A stretch of 43,414 nt of DNA from Cellulomonas fimi (GTDB lineage: Bacteria > Actinomycetota > Actinomycetes > Actinomycetales > Cellulomonadaceae), in the NCBI RefSeq assembly GCF_028527925.1, contig NZ_JAPESW010000031.1, positions 1 to 43,414 on the forward strand, given 5' to 3'. The notes beneath the pieces were generated by a model. It saw nothing but the letters and a program-made list of their open reading frames with translations. It ran no database searches and was not told the DNA's origin. Shown one piece after another: positions 40,964 through 43,414 of this stretch. The stretch's first letter is position 1. Every line of letters starts with the position of its first letter. Made by a program: the position numbers and the translations under genes.

Positions 40964-43414
40964 TCATGAGGCCTGGCCGTTGGGGCCGGAGGGGCCGTCC
41001 GCGGCGCGACGGCCACGGCTGGTCCCGGACTGGAAGCTCGACAGGCGGGAGCGGAGCTGGTCCGCGTCGCGCTGGACGGGCTTGCCCTCGTCCGCGGCCG
41101 GGACGGCCGACGGCACAGCTGAAGGAACACGCCGCTGCAGGGTCTCACCGGTCATGCCCATCGAGGCGGGCCGGTAGGCCGACAGCTGGCTGAGCTCGGA
41201 CAGAGCCTGCTCCTGGATGTCGGACCGCATCGCGAGCATCGCGGCGACCTCGTCGTCGAGCGTCCCGATGCGGGGCGCGACCGACGGCGGGAGCGACGGG
41301 TGCGGCACGGTCGCGGTCGGTGCGGCAGCCGCGGGCGGGCGCGGGGCCCACTCGGGCGGCGTCCAGCCGGCGGCGGGGCGCTGCTCGGTCGCGGCGGCGG
41401 CGGGCACCGGAGCCGGGGCCGGCGCGGGCGCCGGGGCGGCCGGGGCGGTCCACGTCGCCGCTGCCCACGAGGGCGTGGCGGCGGGCGCGGGCGGCTGCTC
41501 GGCGTTCCAGGCGGACGTGCGCGGCGGTGCGGCCTGCTCGGCGACGGGTGCCGGCGCGGGCGCCACGGGCGTCGGCGCGGACGCCGTCTCGGCGCCGTCC
41601 TCACCCTTGCGACGACCGAACAGGCCCCAGCGACGCTTGGGCTTGTCCTGCTCGCCACCCTGGACCAGCTCGGTGAAGCCGGCGCTCGGCGCGGCTGCCG
41701 GGGCGGCCGACGGCGCGGGCTGCTCGACCGGGGCGAACGCCGGCGTCGCACCGTGCCACGCGGGCTGCTCGGCGACCGGCGCCGCCGGGGCCTCCGCGAC
41801 CGGCTGCTGCCACGCGGGCTGCTGCTCGGGGGCGGGCGGCTGCCACGCCGGCTGCTGCTCGGCGACCGGTGCGGCCTGCCACGCCTGCTCGGTGGGCGGC
41901 TGCCACGCGGGCTGCTGCTCAGCGGCGGGGGCCTGCCACGCCTGCTCGGCGGCGGGCGCCTCCCACGCGGGCTGCTGCTCGGCGGGCTGGTCGGCGACGG
42001 GCGCCTGCCACGCGGGCTCCGGCTCCTCGTCCGGCACCAGCTGCACGGGCTGGAACGTCGGCGCGGCGACGGGCTCGGGCTCGACGACCGGCGCGACGGG
42101 CTCGGCGGTCGCCTCGGCCGCCGTCTCGCCGGCCTCCCAGGCGGGCGCCTGCCACGTCGGCGGCTCCCACGCGGGTGCCTCCCACGCGGGCGTCGGCCAC
42201 GCGTCGGCCTCGGCCGCGGGCTCCTGCGGCGCGGCGGGCGCCGCCGGGGCTGCGGTGGGCTCGGGGACGACCGGGACCGCACCGGTGTGCCAGGCGCGCG
42301 CCTCGTCGAGAGCCTTCTCGAACGGGACGTCGGTCTGCGGCGTCGCGGAGCGTCCGGCCCAGCCGGCGTACCCGCTGTAGGACGTGAAGCCCTGCAGGCG
42401 CGACGTCCACACCGGGGCGTCGGTGGCGGGGGCGGCGGCCGCGGCCGGCGCCTCCTCGACGGGTGCGGCCCACGCGGCGGCGGGCGCGGCCGCTGCGGCG
42501 GAGCGCGTCGGCAGGCCCGACGCGGCGGCGGGCACCTCGGGGGCGCTCCACCCCTGCTCGGCGGGAGCGTCGGCGGCGGGTGCCGCATCGGGCTCCGCGA
42601 ACGTCGGCGCCCAGGCGGTGTCGGCCTCGGCGGCGGGGGTCGCCGACCACGCCGGCTCCTCGACCTCGGCCGCAGGCGTCGGCGCCCACACGGGCTCCTC
42701 CACCTCGGCGGCGGGCGTCGGCGACCACGCCGGGGCGTCGACCTCGGCCGCGGGCGTCGGCGCCCACGCGGGCTCCTCGACTTCAGCAGCGGGCGTCGGC
42801 GACCACGCCGGCTCCTCCACCTCAGCAGCAGGCGTCGGCGACCACGCCGGCTCCTCCACCTCAGCAGCAGGCGTCGGCGCCCACGCGGGCTCCTCCACCT
42901 CACCAGCAGGCGTCGGCGACCACGCCGGGGCGTCCACCTCGGCCGCAGGCGTCGGGGCCCATGCCGGCTCCTCGACCTCGGCCGCAGGCGCCCACACGGG
43001 CTCCTCCACCTCGGCCGCGGGCGCCGGTGCCCAGGCGGGCTCGTGCGTCTCGGCAGCCGCCTCGACGGCCACGTCGTCGGTCTGCGCGTGGTCCTCGACC
43101 TGCTCGGCCGGGGTCGGCGACCACTCGTCCTCGTCGTCGGCGAGCTGCGGGACGACGAGGGGCTCGGGCTGCGCCGAGTGCGCTCCCAGCGACATCCACG
43201 GCGCGCGCACCGGGTCGGCGGGACGGTCGTCGTCGGACGCGAGACCGGGGATCGCGATGCCCGACGCGGGCGTGCCGGTCGCGAGGTCGCCACGGCCGCG
43301 GAAGCCGGAGAACAGGCCGGCGCGGGCGGCGGTGCCCTGCCGACGCGCTCCGCGAAGACGTTCGACGAGGACAAGATCGTCCTGCCCGAGGTGCCGTCCG
43401 GGAACCTCACCGCC
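40964..43414 (-). CDS. cvnA: Conservon sensor histidine kinase (CvnA type), C-terminal part only
   Basis: The frame is open from the right edge to the stop at 40964; the sensor, HAMP and kinase domains would lie outside the window. What is visible is a long low-complexity tail. It holds twelve units of a WAPTPAAEVEEPA repeat, then an Ala-rich region with WTSRLQGFTSYSGYAGWAGRS, a Gln/Pro/Trp-rich region (EQQPAWQPP units), KRRWGLFGRRKGED, and a conserved C-terminus (DDEVAAMLAMRSDIQEQALSELSQLSAYRP, LQRRVPSAVPSA, DADQLRSRLSSFQSGTSRGRRAADG). That C-terminus is typical of conservon nitrate/nitrite-sensor-type kinases. The coding pattern in this frame breaks near 43340, so the last 75 bases may not belong to this gene in this orientation. 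Confidence 0.75.
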   Translation of the reverse strand, partial: GGEVPGRHLGQDDLVLVERLRGARRQGTAARAGLFSGFRGRGDLATGTPASGIAIPGLASDDDRPADPVRAPWMSLGAHSAQPEPLVVPQLADDEDEWSPTPAEQVEDHAQTDDVAVEAAAETHEPAWAPAPAAEVEEPVWAPAAEVEEPAWAPTPAAEVDAPAWSPTPAGEVEEPAWAPTPAAEVEEPAWSPTPAAEVEEPAWSPTPAAEVEEPAWAPTPAAEVDAPAWSPTPAAEVEEPVWAPTPAAEVEEPAWSATPAAEADTAWAPTFAEPDAAPAADAPAEQGWSAPEVPAAASGLPTRSAAAAAPAAAWAAPVEEAPAAAAAPATDAPVWTSRLQGFTSYSGYAGWAGRSATPQTDVPFEKALDEARAWHTGAVPVVPEPTAAPAAPAAPQEPAAEADAWPTPAWEAPAWEPPTWQAPAWEAGETAAEATAEPVAPVVEPEPVAAPTFQPVQLVPDEEPEPAWQAPVADQPAEQQPAWEAPAAEQAWQAPAAEQQPAWQPPTEQAWQAAPVAEQQPAWQPPAPEQQPAWQQPVAEAPAAPVAEQPAWHGATPAFAPVEQPAPSAAPAAAPSAGFTELVQGGEQDKPKRRWGLFGRRKGEDGAETASAPTPVAPAPAPVAEQAAPPRTSAWNAEQPPAPAATPSWAAATWTAPAAPAPAPAPAPVPAAAATEQRPAAGWTPPEWAPRPPAAAAPTATVPHPSLPPSVAPRIGTLDDEVAAMLAMRSDIQEQALSELSQLSAYRPASMGMTGETLQRRVPSAVPSAVPAADEGKPVQRDADQLRSRLSSFQSGTSRGRRAADGPSGPNGQAS
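42614..43033. repeat. 39-bp tandem repeats in the sensor kinase tail
   Basis: Twelve copies of a W-[AS]-P-T-P-A-A-E-V-[ED]-[EA]-P-A unit occur in a row. Most are 39 bp; one is 33 bp and one 36 bp, and all preserve the frame. Adjacent copies at about 42780-42900 are almost identical in DNA, which indicates recent expansion. Confidence 0.85.
43341..43414 (+). other. Plus-strand coding-like segment at the right edge (apparent strand switch)
   Basis: In the plus-strand frame with codons starting at 43358, the last 57 bases read TFDEDKIVLPEVPSGNLTA, with G or C at the third position of all 19 codons and only preferred codons. No start codon precedes it in that frame, and it is open at the edge. 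In the minus-strand frame of the sensor kinase, 10 of the 24 codons nearest the edge end in A or T, against about three in the following 44. Confidence 0.4.

Noticed and set aside
42614..43033. A regular repeat array that might be taken for CRISPR
   Set aside because: The units are contiguous without unique spacers, keep the reading frame and encode a regular peptide, so this is a coding repeat.

Overview
This is a very high-GC window with dense gene packing, strong G/C bias at third codon positions, many GTG starts and ATGA/GTGA stop-start overlaps. These traits, together with an LAxTG-type wall protein, a conservon (roadblock / DUF742 / Ras-like GTPase) operon, two secreted excalibur-domain lipoproteins and CNNM/CBS transporters, point to an actinobacterium. 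Cellulomonas or a close relative is my best guess, but that is an inference from gene style. No intergenic stretch exceeds about 300 bases. I see no insertion sequence, phage module, CRISPR array or rRNA.

Layout. 1-3.6 kb: 3' part of a giant wall-anchored repeat protein with a clean terminator. 3.6-9.0 kb: housekeeping and unknown genes (SanA/YdcF-like protein, an orphan NrdI, an APH-fold kinase, DUF2200, an RDD membrane protein, a DUF4241 lipoprotein). 9.1 kb: tRNA-Arg(ACG). 9.3-14 kb: membrane proteins (LtrA, a CPBP protease interrupted by an amber codon, a two-gene CNNM/CBS operon). 14-15.8 kb: a divergent SDR/TetR pair with two copies of a palindromic operator between them. 15.8-19.4 kb: an excalibur lipoprotein, a beta-propeller membrane protein and a conserved unknown. 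19.5-21.4 kb: two tandem aldo/keto reductases. 21.5-22.9 kb: a CU044_5270-type protein beside an ECF sigma factor reduced to its region 4, next to tRNA-Ser(GCU). 23-28.1 kb: a DUF1524/excalibur nuclease, a ThrE-type exporter overlapped by a rhomboid-like gene, a YdeI-like protein and a coiled-coil protein. 28.1-30.8 kb: an RNB exonuclease and an HSL-type esterase. 31-34.3 kb: a translationally coupled operon (acyl-CoA dehydrogenase-like, fused PIG-L deacetylase/NodS-like methyltransferase, GT2 glycosyltransferase). 34.3-37.2 kb: an unknown gene, an SRPBCC/ArsR operon whose operator is written into its own first codons, and a DUF2252 protein. 37.3-38.3 kb: two small orphan genes beside tRNA-Ser(UGA). 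38.3 kb to the end: a PIN-domain protein and a conservon operon whose sensor-kinase gene runs off the right edge.

The strongest candidate for an undescribed system is the 31-34.3 kb operon. It combines the enzymatic logic of Nod-factor tailoring (N-deacetylation, then NodS-type N-methylation) with a glycosyltransferase and an acyl-CoA-dehydrogenase-fold protein, which suggests assembly or modification of an amino-sugar glycoconjugate. Other points worth checking are the apparent strand switch about 75 bases from the right edge, the amber codon inside the last helix of the CPBP protease, the sigma factor fragment, and the remnant upstream of the orphan genes at tRNA-Ser(UGA).
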